A stretch of 53,190 nucleotides of DNA from Brachionus koreanus (taxonomy: Eukaryota; Rotifera; Eurotatoria; Ploima; Brachionidae), in NCBI GenBank assembly GCA_016987375.1, contig PJRA01000444.1, forward strand, positions 787,569 to 840,758, read 5' to 3'. Made by a program: the position numbers and the translations under genes. Shown here one piece after another: positions 32,321 through 43,400 of the stretch (its first letter is position 1; the number at the start of each line of letters is the position of its first letter). The notes under the pieces are model-generated. The model saw only the letters and a program-made list of their open reading frames with translations. It did no database searches and was not told the DNA's origin.

Positions 32321-34594
32321 ATGACTAAAATCTAAAAATATTTAATTATTATTGATAAAAATATTTTACATATATATATTATATAAATGTAAACAAAGAA
32401 AAACTAAATAAAAAAAAGTAAAATAAAATTTTTGAAAAAAAAAAAGATAATTAGAAACAATCAATAAATTGATATTGTAAACTTGGATAACAAAGCGAAA
32501 TTTATTTTGAAAAAAATGCATAGACAAACATTGATACAAAAATATGATTGCTATCTTAGGTTCTATAAAAAAAGCTGTAGCCAAAGCTAATTCATCAGAA
32601 AAAAAAGTTGAAATTTAAAATAAGAAATAATTCAATTCGAACCTGAAAGTAGAAAATGTCTTATGTTAACTATTCAAACAACGACTACACTACTGTGAAC
32701 AAAAGTGAGTTAAACAGTGTTGTTGAAAATGCATTGCGAAGTGTTTCAGCTGCAAGCATATCACAAGGCTACACTCAAAGCTATCCAGTAGTGGTTAGTG
32801 GTCATAGTGAAGTAGCTACTAATTCATATCAAAATGTTGAAACAACAAGTGGTAATCAATCGAGTGGAAATTGTAAATTTCTACCACCAATATCATTGGA
32901 TCAGTACAAATTGAACAATGATCCAAATCCTGAGTTGATTAGAAAGAAACCAAGCGAAAAAATAAGATATATTCAAGATGTTGCATTTAGATTTTTGGAG
33001 CCACCAAAAGCCCCAAAGCCAGGCGATATTGTTGTTAGACAATTGCCAAATAGACAAATAGCTCCAGCTCCTCCTTTGGTTGTTCGACAAGCTCCACCAA
33101 AGCCATCAAATCCAGCTCCATTGGTATTGCGCGAAGTTCCTCCACCACCACCACCACGAATTCCAGATCAGCAAGTATTGGTTCCTGGCAAAGTTTTAGC
33201 TCCACCAGCTCGTAAGGTTGTTGTTGAACGATTGCCACCAATTCCACCAAAACCACAACAAATATTCTTGGAAAAATGGTTGCCATTCAAACAACCAAAA
33301 CGTAGAGTTGTTTATCATCGTGCTGATCCGGATTGTACTTTGCCAAATCCAAGAAATTTGGTCATTCAATGGGAAGCTCCAGAAGTAGAAGTCACTCGTG
33401 AATATAGAAATTTGGGCACTCAATTGGCAAATCCAGATGAATATGTGAGACGATTTGGCTCGGAACTTTTAAGACACGATGAATTCAGACAAGCTGCCAC
33501 TAAAATTGGAGCTCCAGATAGTGTTGTTGTTTCAGATAGTCACAGAGAACATGGATTGCCAGAATTAGAAGGCGAAGTTGAAGCATTGAGCTTAGTTGAT
33601 TTGAATCGAACTGATTTGGCTTCATATGCTCAATATCTAAGCAATAATGGTATTAGATATAATGCTTCACTATTTTCAAGTGAAGCTAGTCCATATGGCT
33701 TAATAACCTCAACTGATTCATCAAATTTGTTATCACATCAAGAAGCTACATCCATAGCCAACAATATTGAATTAAGTAGCGAAAAAGTAATTTCTGAATC
33801 TGAATTGAGAGCTTACTTTGCTTCAATTGATTCGAATGGCGATGGTGTTTTAAGCTTCGATGAATTTAAGGCTGCCGCTTCTACTTCATCTCGCATTTAC
33901 TAGAACTAGCATTTATTATTTTATATTTATTTTGTTTAAATTATAACAAAAATATTTCAATATTACTTATATTTTGTTTTTCTAAATTTATTTTTAATAA
34001 AATCCATCAAATTAGAATTTTCAATATTTGTTTGAATCGATATTAATCAATTTTGATTAGAAAATGGAAAAATTTTTTTTTTTAATTTTTGCATGATCAA
34101 ATAATGTTTTTACACAATAATTAATTAAATATTAGAAAAAAAGAAATTTAATATCAATCTAAACTGACAAGATATTTAATATTTATTAAATTTCTTTTTT
34201 CATAAAATAAAATTTATTATTTTTAATTAATACTTCTTTATTCAACAAATAAACAAAAATTAAAAATATATAAACACCAAGTTCTAATATGAATTCTTGA
34301 TGATTTTCAAGTTTTTAAATGAGCTGTTTTTTTTTAAATAAATTTGTAAAATTTGATTTTGATTTTCACAATTCGGGTCTGAAAATATATTTTAAAATTG
34401 ACAAAATACACCTGTAAACCTTTAGTTCAGTTGCAAAGATGAAAAAGCAATTAATTTTTATTTTTTTTATTGTGCTTTTAAAAACACGTTAAATTGTCTC
34501 GTTGTCAGGATATTTCAAATTAATCAGTTATTTGTTTTATCAAAATTTTTTTATCAATTAATTATTAATTCAACTACCTTAGCAACAAATTATT
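32321..34594. repeat. right arm of 2.28-kb inverted duplication
   Basis: Inverse of 24512-26798, with the same limits of similarity. The inner end lies at ATGACTAAAATC (32321) and the outer end at AACAAATTATT (34594), where the sequence changes to unique DNA 57 bases before the USP start codon. The two arms flank 5522 bases of single-copy DNA. Confidence 0.95.
32656..33903 (+). CDS. Pro-rich EF-hand protein, copy 2
   Basis: Intronless 415-codon copy of the gene at 25212-26459, in opposite orientation, so the two are transcribed away from the spacer. Domain layout is identical: Ser/Asn/Gln-rich N-terminus, Pro/Val-Arg repeats, EKWLPFKQPKRRVVYH block and C-terminal EF-hand (DSNGDGVLSFDE). Four base differences from copy 1 fall at 32767, 32842, 32867 and 33013; all change the amino acid (Gly/Arg, Thr/Ala, Gly/Glu, Pro/Ser) and all lie in the first 120 codons. 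From 33014 to the stop I saw no difference. Both copies look functional. The USP gene follows 748 bases downstream on the same strand. Confidence 0.9.
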   Translation: MSYVNYSNNDYTTVNKSELNSVVENALRSVSAASISQGYTQSYPVVVSGHSEVATNSYQNVETTSGNQSSGNCKFLPPISLDQYKLNNDPNPELIRKKPSEKIRYIQDVAFRFLEPPKAPKPGDIVVRQLPNRQIAPAPPLVVRQAPPKPSNPAPLVLREVPPPPPPRIPDQQVLVPGKVLAPPARKVVVERLPPIPPKPQQIFLEKWLPFKQPKRRVVYHRADPDCTLPNPRNLVIQWEAPEVEVTREYRNLGTQLANPDEYVRRFGSELLRHDEFRQAATKIGAPDSVVVSDSHREHGLPELEGEVEALSLVDLNRTDLASYAQYLSNNGIRYNASLFSSEASPYGLITSTDSSNLLSHQEATSIANNIELSSEKVISESELRAYFASIDSNGDGVLSFDEFKAAASTSSRIY

Positions 34595-34651
34595 GTTAAG
34601 TGATATTTTTTAATTTCAATTTTTTTTTTTAAATTTTAACTTCAAATTCAA

Positions 34652-35991
34652 ATGAAATTTTCTTGCTTATTTCTAAAAATGTTCAAATTTTTAAAAAGTG
34701 ATGCAGAAAAAATGTCTTTTATACGAGATAATTTTGCTAATTATTCCAATTTTGTTATCTCAAATTTGAAAAAAAAAATTTTATTTTCAAATTTCAATCT
34801 AATCGGCTTAAAAAATTACGGAAACACATGCTTTATAGCATCAATAATTCAAGCTATAAACTCTCACAATTTTGTCATTGATTATTTATTTGAAATTTAC
34901 AACGAATTTGAATTTTTATTTTCAAAATTTGATGCATATTGTTTGTTCCGATCGTACATTAGGTTAGTCAATTCTAATTTCAGTCAAAATCATGAAAACT
35001 TTGAACAAGTATTGAAAGAATTTTATGATTCCCTGTATTCAAAATTTGAAAACGACTTTGACAGAGGAGTTCAACAAGATGCCCATGAATTTTTGCTAAA
35101 ATTTTTGACCTATTTAGATGAATGTACTTTAGAGGCCGAACTTGTAAAAGGGTTCGACAAAAGCCTATCATTTTTAGATTTATCTACCAAAGTTAGCAAG
35201 TTTTCTCTTTTTGGTCGGTTTTTTCAGGCAGAATATATAGAACATCTACAATGCATGCAAAAACACATCGTGGAAATGTCTGTGTGTGAGACTTTTTTAA
35301 TACTTGATGTGGTAAGAAATTCTGGCGAGTTTCTAGACGATTTGAACTTGTGTCTCAAAGAATCATTCGAATATAAATTCTCTAGATATTGCGAGAAATG
35401 CAATAAAGAAGTAGACTCTTTTTTTGAAAAAAAAATTTTCAATTTAAATAAAGTCTTAATAATTCAGTTGAAATTATTTAAAGTAATTGAAAAAAGTATA
35501 AATATGTTGTTTTTATTTTTTTTCGTAGCGTTTAGAAAATGAAAAAGTTGAGAAATCACAAATTTCAGTAAATATACCTGAAATTTTAGACTTGTCAGCT
35601 TTATCATTTGGTAAAAAAGAGCGAAAGTATCAATTAAATGCCATTGTTTATCATAAAGGCAGTGAAATGAATTCTGGTCATTATATAAGTGAGTAACTTT
35701 TTTTCTAAGATATTGTGCATAATTTGAGTTTCTTTCTATACTCTTCTTTAAGAGTCAATAATCATTATAATAAAAATCTTTATCTTGACTAAAATTTAAA
35801 TAAAAAATAAACATTTTAAAGGTCTTGTCCGATCAGCAAATAGTGAAATGTGGAAATATTTCGATGATGATACACAAATAGAGAAGAAATTGACTGAATT
35901 TAAAAGTTCTGAACTTGAAGATTGTCAGCCTTATTTAATTTTTTTCTCGGAAACTTTAAGCACTTGTAATTTTTTATTTTTAAATTTTTAA
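34652..35991 (+). CDS. ubiquitin-specific protease (USP, C19 family)
   Basis: Three exons, 34652-35482, 35529-35688 and 35822-35991, close in frame to 386 codons, which is short for a USP and little more than the catalytic domain. The Cys box is GLKNYGNTCFIASIIQAI (catalytic Cys60). RGVQQDAHEFLLKFL is the conserved QQDAHEF block. The His box is YQLNAIVYHKGSEMNSGHYI (His328), and WKYFDDDT gives the third triad residue (Asp345). The finger zinc site is partly lost: the second pair (CEKC) is present, but the first reads CMQK instead of CxxC. It would cleave ubiquitin from proteins; the substrate is unknown, and the nearest relatives are probably the USP36/42/17 group. The start lies 57 bases downstream of the right inverted arm, so its promoter may be inside the duplicated DNA. 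Confidence 0.9.
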
Positions 35992-36349
35992 AGTAATTTA
36001 AAATTTTTATTCTTGACGAAAATACAGCCAAAAAACGAAAGAAAATTGAGGAAAATTTTTGTTTTAGTTGTTTTCGATCGAAGATTAGAAATTCAAGCAC
36101 TTAAAGAAATTCTTAACATTTTTAAATGTATATTAATTTTTAGAATTGAATTTATTTTTTTTTCTAAATAAGCAACTTTTTTCTCTTGAAAATAAATTCC
36201 CCCTAAAAACCTTGATTTTTTAGCCAAAACAAAAGAATAAAATGCACAAAATAAAGGGCTTGAGTTTACCAAACTAAAAAAAAAATTTTTTACCCATATT
36301 GTTATTTTTAATTTCTTACCTAATAATTTTTATTTAGAAAATTTTGCTA

Positions 36350-36725
36350 CAGCTAGGAAAATATTAGAAAAAAGGCTAAACAATTCTTAAAATGAGAACG
36401 CTCTGATAAAAAGGTGATTTGGTCTGTTTGGTGTTGTTTCTATAGGTTAATAAATTTTGAGCTTGGTCCAGACGGTTGTGCTTTATATGTAGAACTTTAT
36501 TCTGAAAAATTAAAACAAATGTATGCTTTATTGCAAACTAGGAAGCTCATACAGTTAGAAGAACGACGGCAAAAAAAGAAAGGAATTTTACCCAGCTTAA
36601 ACCTCAGATCTTTCTCTTTATGGTTATCATCTTTTTCGCACAATAGCTCATTTCAGAAGACAGCATTTTACTAACCAAGATCAAGTTGAAGAAGTGTGTC
36701 GTGAGTGTTTTGTTTAGATCTATGG
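36350..36725 (+). pseudogene. mariner transposase fragment (copy B)
   Basis: Frame-shifted relic. It reads KKVIWSVW, then NFELGPDGCALYVELYSEKL, then KQMYALLQ; after a gap another frame gives SDLSLYGYHLFRTI, AHF, and FTNQDQVEEVCREC. These match the mariner catalytic core: a WW/VW block, ELYxxQL, the SPDLxPxDYHLF block around the third acidic residue, and the following helix with EVE. The SPDL block shows D to G and P to L changes. No terminal repeats were recognised. Same family as copies A and C by shared words. Confidence 0.85.
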
Positions 36726-38148
36726 TATTTGGCCATTATTTAAAAGACTATAGAGTATTATAATTTATATTTTGAAGATTATATTAATTGATTATGTTAT
36801 AAAAAAGATCATTTAAAATATATTAGTATTCAATATTTATGAAAAAATCTTTCAATTTTTTATCAAAAATCAACTAAAATTTAATTAAATGTTATTTTAA
36901 CTCTTAATATGAGGTTAATCAAAGTAGTGGAAATTAAAAGAGATCTGGATACAGTTGATCAATTAATTATCTAAAAAATAACTTTAGTTTATCTTGAAAG
37001 TATGAAATAAATTTTAATATAAAATAAATAATTCAAACTAAGTTTTCGGCTTAGATGTCGATCTTATCTGAAATTTTTCATAAAGTTGGTTAAAAATTGG
37101 AAAAATTTTTGATCATTTATTCCAAATCGATTAACTTTTCAATCTATAGTTTGTTTTCTGAATTCAAGTATATTTGTTATCTTATCATTTGATTGCTCAG
37201 AATTTCAAACTTTCATCATATAAAGCTTCATTTCTTCATTTAGACTTTAAATGTGATAAATGGGTTTAAGCTTGCGAACTGTAGTTTTATTTACTCGAAA
37301 CTATTTGTTTAATTTGAAACTCTAAATTTTTATAAACTTGATTGCAAAATTTCAATATTTAACTTGAATACCTTACTGTTTAATTTTCTCAAATTACTTA
37401 ATAAATACTTTTTTTTAGATTTTTAATATTTTAATTTTTTATCATCAATTTTTAAAAATGAGTTAGTATTAATTAGTCACTTGAGAGATGGACACTTGTC
37501 TGTCGATAAACCTTGGTATAAAATGTTTTCAAAATTTATATGTTTAATTTAAAACTTTAATTAGACTTTTAAACCAAATATTAATAATAATAATTTATTT
37601 GCTGTACTTTCAATTATTTTTTTAAATTTACTTTATGGAAACTATAGAATGTTAAAATTACTCGATTACTTGGTTGCATAGCTGAGAGTTGTTTTGTGAA
37701 ACTGATAAAAAAAGTGTAAAATGACATTAAAGTTAATAGAATTTTATTTTAATTTTTTTAATTAGCCCAAAAAAAAAGCAATTATTGATGACTCAGATCA
37801 ATTTATTAGAATAAAAAATATGTCTGTAGATTTTTTTTTGAAAAAAAATTTAGCTTTTGAATATAAAATTTTATAATAATGATAATAAAAATAGTGCTTA
37901 ATTTTGAAAATATTATTTACCAAATCCTTTTAAAAATATTTGAAAATATTTTTACTAATCTATTGATTAAAACGAATGACAGTTTTAAAAAAAATTGTAT
38001 GGTTTCGCTGGTGTTATTTAATGGTTACTAAAACAAAAATGTCGAAAATTTCAATATACTTTCTAAAATAAAAAAGCTAGTTCTAAACAATTTACCTTTT
38101 TTTTCTCTAAAATTCAAAAATTTATTTTTACTAATTGTTTCATTTAAA
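36726..38148. other. intergenic, no gene seen
   Basis: About 1.4 kb of AT-rich DNA. No open frame, RNA gene or transposon signature was recognised beyond the mariner piece at its left edge. Confidence 0.5.
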
Positions 38149-38956
38149 ATGCCGTTCTACGACTATACATCAAAGAAAAACACGAATCCAAACGAATTCA
38201 AAGTAATCAGCCATAACACCAAAAACTATTTAAATTTTAATTATTTTTCAAATTAGCGAAGACCAGATAACTTAGAAAATATTCCAAATGAAAGATTGCT
38301 AAATCAAAATGCTCAACAATTCATAAATCCTCTTCCTCCAATAAATCAACCTTTTATTCAGCAAACACCCAACGTTCAGCGTACGGCTAGCTTGAATAAT
38401 CAATCGATTAATCCGTCTGTACAATACAGATTTGTTAACCCTCCAATCCAGCAGCCAGTCATTTTGCCGACACCGATTAAAGCAAAAGTTGACACAAGAA
38501 ATGTATTTGTAGCTACTGACGATGTCCAAACTTCAAATAAGGGAATTCAAATTGAAAAAGATTTGATAAAAATGGCGACCAAATCAGTCAATACTGAACT
38601 CAAATTAGACCAGGTACGAGTAAAAAATGAAAAACCAAAGCTAAATTTTATCAACGAAGGTTTTAGAACATATTATGATGACGTATTCTTTAAATTATTA
38701 GATAAATTTAAAAACTTTATTTTTTCAAAAGCAAGCTGATGTACTCGGTGTCATGTGCTTTTTATGCTGGGCTAATTGTTGCCAGAACTGTAATAACATT
38801 TGCAGAGGATGCAGAAATAATATCTCATGCCCAGTTTATTGCTGGGTTTTATTTATTATTCCAATATTTATATTATTTTTGACCGGAATACTTGTTGCTG
38901 CTTTTTATGGCTTGAGTGTTAATATAATACGGCCTGCCATTCTAGGAGAAAGTTAA
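38149..38956 (+). CDS. small Cys-rich membrane protein, unrecognised
   Basis: Three exons, 38149-38202, 38257-38613 and 38732-38956, join at phase 0 to 211 codons. The N-terminal two-thirds is hydrophilic and Asn/Gln/Pro-rich (NQPFIQQTPNVQ, then PPIQQPVILPTP), probably disordered. The last exon carries about nine cysteines (VMCFLCWANCCQNCNN, then ICRGCRN and SCPVYC) directly before one membrane segment (WVLFIIPIFILFLTGILVAA). Cysteines next to a membrane span suggest S-acylation or metal binding; that is inference. There is no signal peptide, so the N-terminus is probably cytosolic. I know no family for it. AATAAATAAAT follows the stop and may be the polyadenylation signal. Confidence 0.75.
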
Positions 38957-40402
38957 ATAAATAAATTCATTTTACTAAGCTTTATTTTTTAAATACAATG
39001 TTATATTCAAATGAAAATTTAAAGGATAATTTTTCTAAAATTGCAAAAATAATTCTTTTTTATTTTATGTGAATTTTATTAATATTTTCCTAATAAATTT
39101 TTGATTCAAATCATTGAAATTAAACTGTTTTCGCATTTTCTAAATTACCTTTATTAACCTTTATTAAAAAATCGTAATTAATTATTTAAATGCCTATCTA
39201 ATTTGGTAAAATTAAGCTAAATTTTATCGGATATTGGAATATGTTGCCATTCCATACATTTTCCGCATAAACTCATTATTTGACCAAATTTAGTACATAG
39301 CTATGGTGAACCAGTCCATATTTTAATAAATATTGATTAATATTCCTGCGAATACAAAATCACTTCTTATTCTTTTAACTTTTATATAAATTTTTAACTA
39401 AACAATTTTCAAATATAAAATGTTTATATTAAGATTTCAATTTTATTATATCATTGTAATTTAGAAAAAAATTTAATGCATTTATTAAAAAGCTATTTAT
39501 TTTAAGTTCCTTTTTTTTAATTGAAAAAAAAAATAATTATTTAAACAAAAAAATTTTGTTAGCAATTTCTATATTGTTGTTTTAACTATTTTGATAAAAT
39601 TATTTCTTATTAACATAATTTGTTACCAAACTGTCAACAAAATCAAAGGTTTTTTTTATCAACACATTTTGTTATAAATTGTTAACACAATCGGGGAGAC
39701 CCCATTCATCAAATAGAATAAAATTACTAATATTCCCTAAATTTAAGACTGCTGATATTTTCAGATCACAATTTTAGTCAACTCCTGACTAGTTTAATAA
39801 AAATAAAATATTTTTTATGCAATAAAAGACAACTTTAATATTAAACTTTTTTATTTTTTAATAAAAAACAAATTAAATAAATATCTACAAAAAAAGTTTA
39901 ATCCAGATAATTTTTATAGATAACTGTCAATTATATTGAAAAAAAGATAAAAATAATAAAAAAGAACTATTTTTTTTGGTACAACCATTTGGACAATAAA
40001 AGTCTCATACATTAACTACATAACTGATTATCACTAATTGGACACTATGTTTTTGGGATGAGGATTAAAAAAACATTTAAAACGTGACTTAAGCATAAAC
40101 TAAAATTTACTTTTAAAAAAAGTAAATCAAAACATAAAAAAAATTTTCAATTCTGTAAATAAAACATTCATTTATTTTACTGTTTGAATCAATATTTAAA
40201 TAAAGTGTTTTTGTTTTTATTTTTTGCTCATCTTAGATTTGATTCATTTTTTATTTATTTTATAGTATAATTTAAGGAAGTTTTTCCTTCCCAAGGCTAC
40301 TCAGAATGGATCTTAGTCCTTCTTCTCAACCTCGCGAAATTAAAGAATTGATAATATTAGTAATTTTGTCTTTAAATAATACAATTATCTACAGTTTTCA
40401 AG
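38957..40402. other. intergenic between convergent genes
   Basis: About 1.45 kb, AT-rich. It contains two imperfect 28-base repeats of the type TTTGTTAxxAAxTGTxAAC at about 39620-39648 and 39668-39695, otherwise nothing recognised. It includes both 3' UTRs. Confidence 0.5.
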
Positions 40403-43400
40403 TCAAAAATAGAGATTTGATTCATCTTCATCATATAAAGAGTCATATTCTCTAATAGCATTTGTTTGTCTTGGGTAAAATCTGACAGCTATTTAAAAGA
40501 TAAAATAAATTTATAAAATTTTATTTAAATTATATTTAAAAAATAATAATCAAAAAAAAAAGAGTAAAATAAATTTGAAAATTAAAATTAATTTTTTTCA
40601 AAAATCACAACAAAATTTTCCGTCAATTAAATTAATTGATTTAATTGCTTGGGCTTCTTCAAAAATGCCGTAAGACTTTTTAAGCGAACTAAGCTCACTT
40701 AGATCAATAAGCGAGTTCAAGCATATCGATTCATTTTGTGTACTTTTGGCACAATTTAAACCTGCTGATTGATCATAAACATTGGCTACCAAGCTAAAGT
40801 CAGTAGACTGAGTCACTTTAAACAAATTACACAATCTGTGTATATGATAAGGCATTATTGGTCCAATTAAATCAATTGCATATTGGGTAAATGGCTCTCC
40901 TAAACTATTCAAACTCTTAATTATATTTTGTTCCACTTTAATCTTTTGCAGAGTAGCACCGACAAAAGACAGTGGTGATAAAAGAGTCGGTGGTACGCCT
41001 GTCAACGGGCCACTGCTTGACATACAGCTTTTAGAGTTGAGCAAAAAATTGAACAACGCTTGAACGTCACCTCCTTCCGAGAAGTACAAAGTAGATCTTG
41101 GTCGATTATCAAAATTATAAGTTGAGTCTTTTTGTGCATTTTTACTATTTCGTTGTAGAATTGATGCCTTAAAGTTTACTGTTGAATTTAGTCCGATTTG
41201 TTCAAGCCATTCATCTGGCTCTTCGCAATCGTCATCATTTTCATCCTCTTCTTCCTCTTCATCTTTTTCTTCAATGCCGTCCCTTGCATTTTCATCCAAA
41301 GTTACTTTATCCTGACTGCTTGTGCTCAAGTTTGTGTCGTTTTCTTCGCCAAAACTCTTGTTTTGCTTATCGTTTGAATTTTCACTATGCACAGAGTTGG
41401 AATTTTCACTTTTAAAATCACCTGATTCGGATTTTTTCATACCAATAGGCGCCAATGGCATGCTGAAGTTTATGTCTTTCAATGCTTGACGGAGACCTTT
41501 TGTCGACGGAGTTAGAACAGCCGTCATTTCTTGGTTGCCATCAACATTTTCTGCTTTGAAAAGAACTATAAATGAATGCGTTAGTACATAGAAATATGGA
41601 CAATGATTGCTCTTCAGGCTGTTATACAAAGACTTGAAGCTTGTGTTCCTTAAATTAAATTTTTTCTTTTTGTTTTAATTTTTTCTCTCTTAATTACCAG
41701 CTTCTAGCTAAAGATTTTTGAATTTCGGAATTTAAGGGCTCGGCGCTCAGATTTCCCATGCTTATATTTCTCGGATAAAGATTCAACCAAGGCAAATACG
41801 GAAATGTCCAGTAGCTAATCGATTCACAAAAAAGAGTTTTAAACAAATTTTTATTTATGTCATTGGAATTCTTTAAAAAAAATATTTTAGTTTTAAGCCA
41901 TTAAAGGGGTCTAACCAAAACAACCCCCATTTCTTTTACAAAGCAAAAATATTTTTAAATTTAAAAATATCATTATTTAGTTGGAAATTTTCTCTTATTT
42001 TTGAATTTTTTTTTCTTGCGGAAATTGAATATTTTTCATAAAGAAAAACATCTAAAAAGTCAATTTTATAAGGCTTTAAATTCTTTTTAGCACTAATATT
42101 GCTCTTTTTATCACCAAAAAATCTCACTTTTCTAAAAACACTTTTATGAAACAAAATTACTTGCACTAAACAAAATAACTTTTTGCAAACAAAATTACTA
42201 CTTGCAAACAAAATAACTTTTTGAATATAAAATTACTTCTTTAATATAAACTGATTTAAAAAAATGATTGATCTCGAAGAGACATTTAATGAATCATCGA
42301 TCGAAGATAAGACTTCCCTCCTGTATCGCTCTTGTACTTGTAAAAATTACTTGAAAGAATATACTTGTGTCCATATAATTAGTATTGCAGTGAAAAAAAA
42401 AATTGACTAAAATAAACTACAGCTTTAATCCAATTGGTTGCAAACCTAAAAGAGGACGCAAGCCTAAATCTGGAGCTTGGAATCAAATATAAAATTTCTT
42501 ATTATATCTGACTTAATTTTGTTTTTATTAAAAAAAATATCTTCTTTATTAACACTAGAACGCCCGAGGGGTTTTTTAGACCCCTTTTTGAAAAATTGAA
42601 ACTTGATTTTTACCACATATTAATAAAATTTTAAAAAATGGTTTTTATTATCTAAAAATTTTGATTGTAATTTTTTAGAAAATGAAAAAATTTTCAAAAA
42701 AAATGTTTAATTTATTTTGATAATCAGCCGGGCTTTCTAGTGTTAAAGAGTATTTTTATAAAAAATCATTTTATTTTTACTTAAGTATTTTTAGACAAAA
42801 AAGGGATTTTTATATCACAAGAGTATTTTTAGATTGCGAAAGTGTTTTTATCTCATAAACGTATTTTTAGAATGCAATGAGAAATTTTAGAAAAATGAGG
42901 ATTTTTGGTGAAAGAAAAATTCTAAGCCATTTTATAAATCTTTAAATGTTTGTTTTGATGTTGAATAAATTTATTTTTTAAAATAGTGAAATTGAAATAC
43001 AAATCTAACTTAAATTGTTGATTTTTTTGATAAATTAAAACTTACTAAAATAAAATACATTTTTATAGAAGAAAAAAAATAAAACATCAATACCAAACAA
43101 ATTAATAATTGATTTGATTTCCTAAAATAAAAGAAAGGAAAAGTTTTATTTTAGATTAAAAAGCTGCAACAAAGTATGTATCATTTGTAGCAGCATTTTT
43201 TTGAATGTTTTTTGTTTTAGTAAATTTTAATTTATCAAAAAATAGAGAATTTTCAATTTCACAATACCAAAAACTTTTTAAAAATTTTTTTCAGATGGTG
43301 ATTATATGACTGATTCAAAATTTTGAAATTTTTTCAAAAATTTTATTGACAATAATTCTACTCAGTTCTAAATAATATTTCTCTATTTTAAAATAAGTAA

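Noticed and set aside
40598..40620. DONSON ending at GKFCCDF (stop at 40598)
   Set aside because: A downstream in-frame exon (SVRFYPRQTN to LYF-stop, 40403-40488) with an acceptor fits the phase. The alternative is kept in the annotation because the donor is weak.
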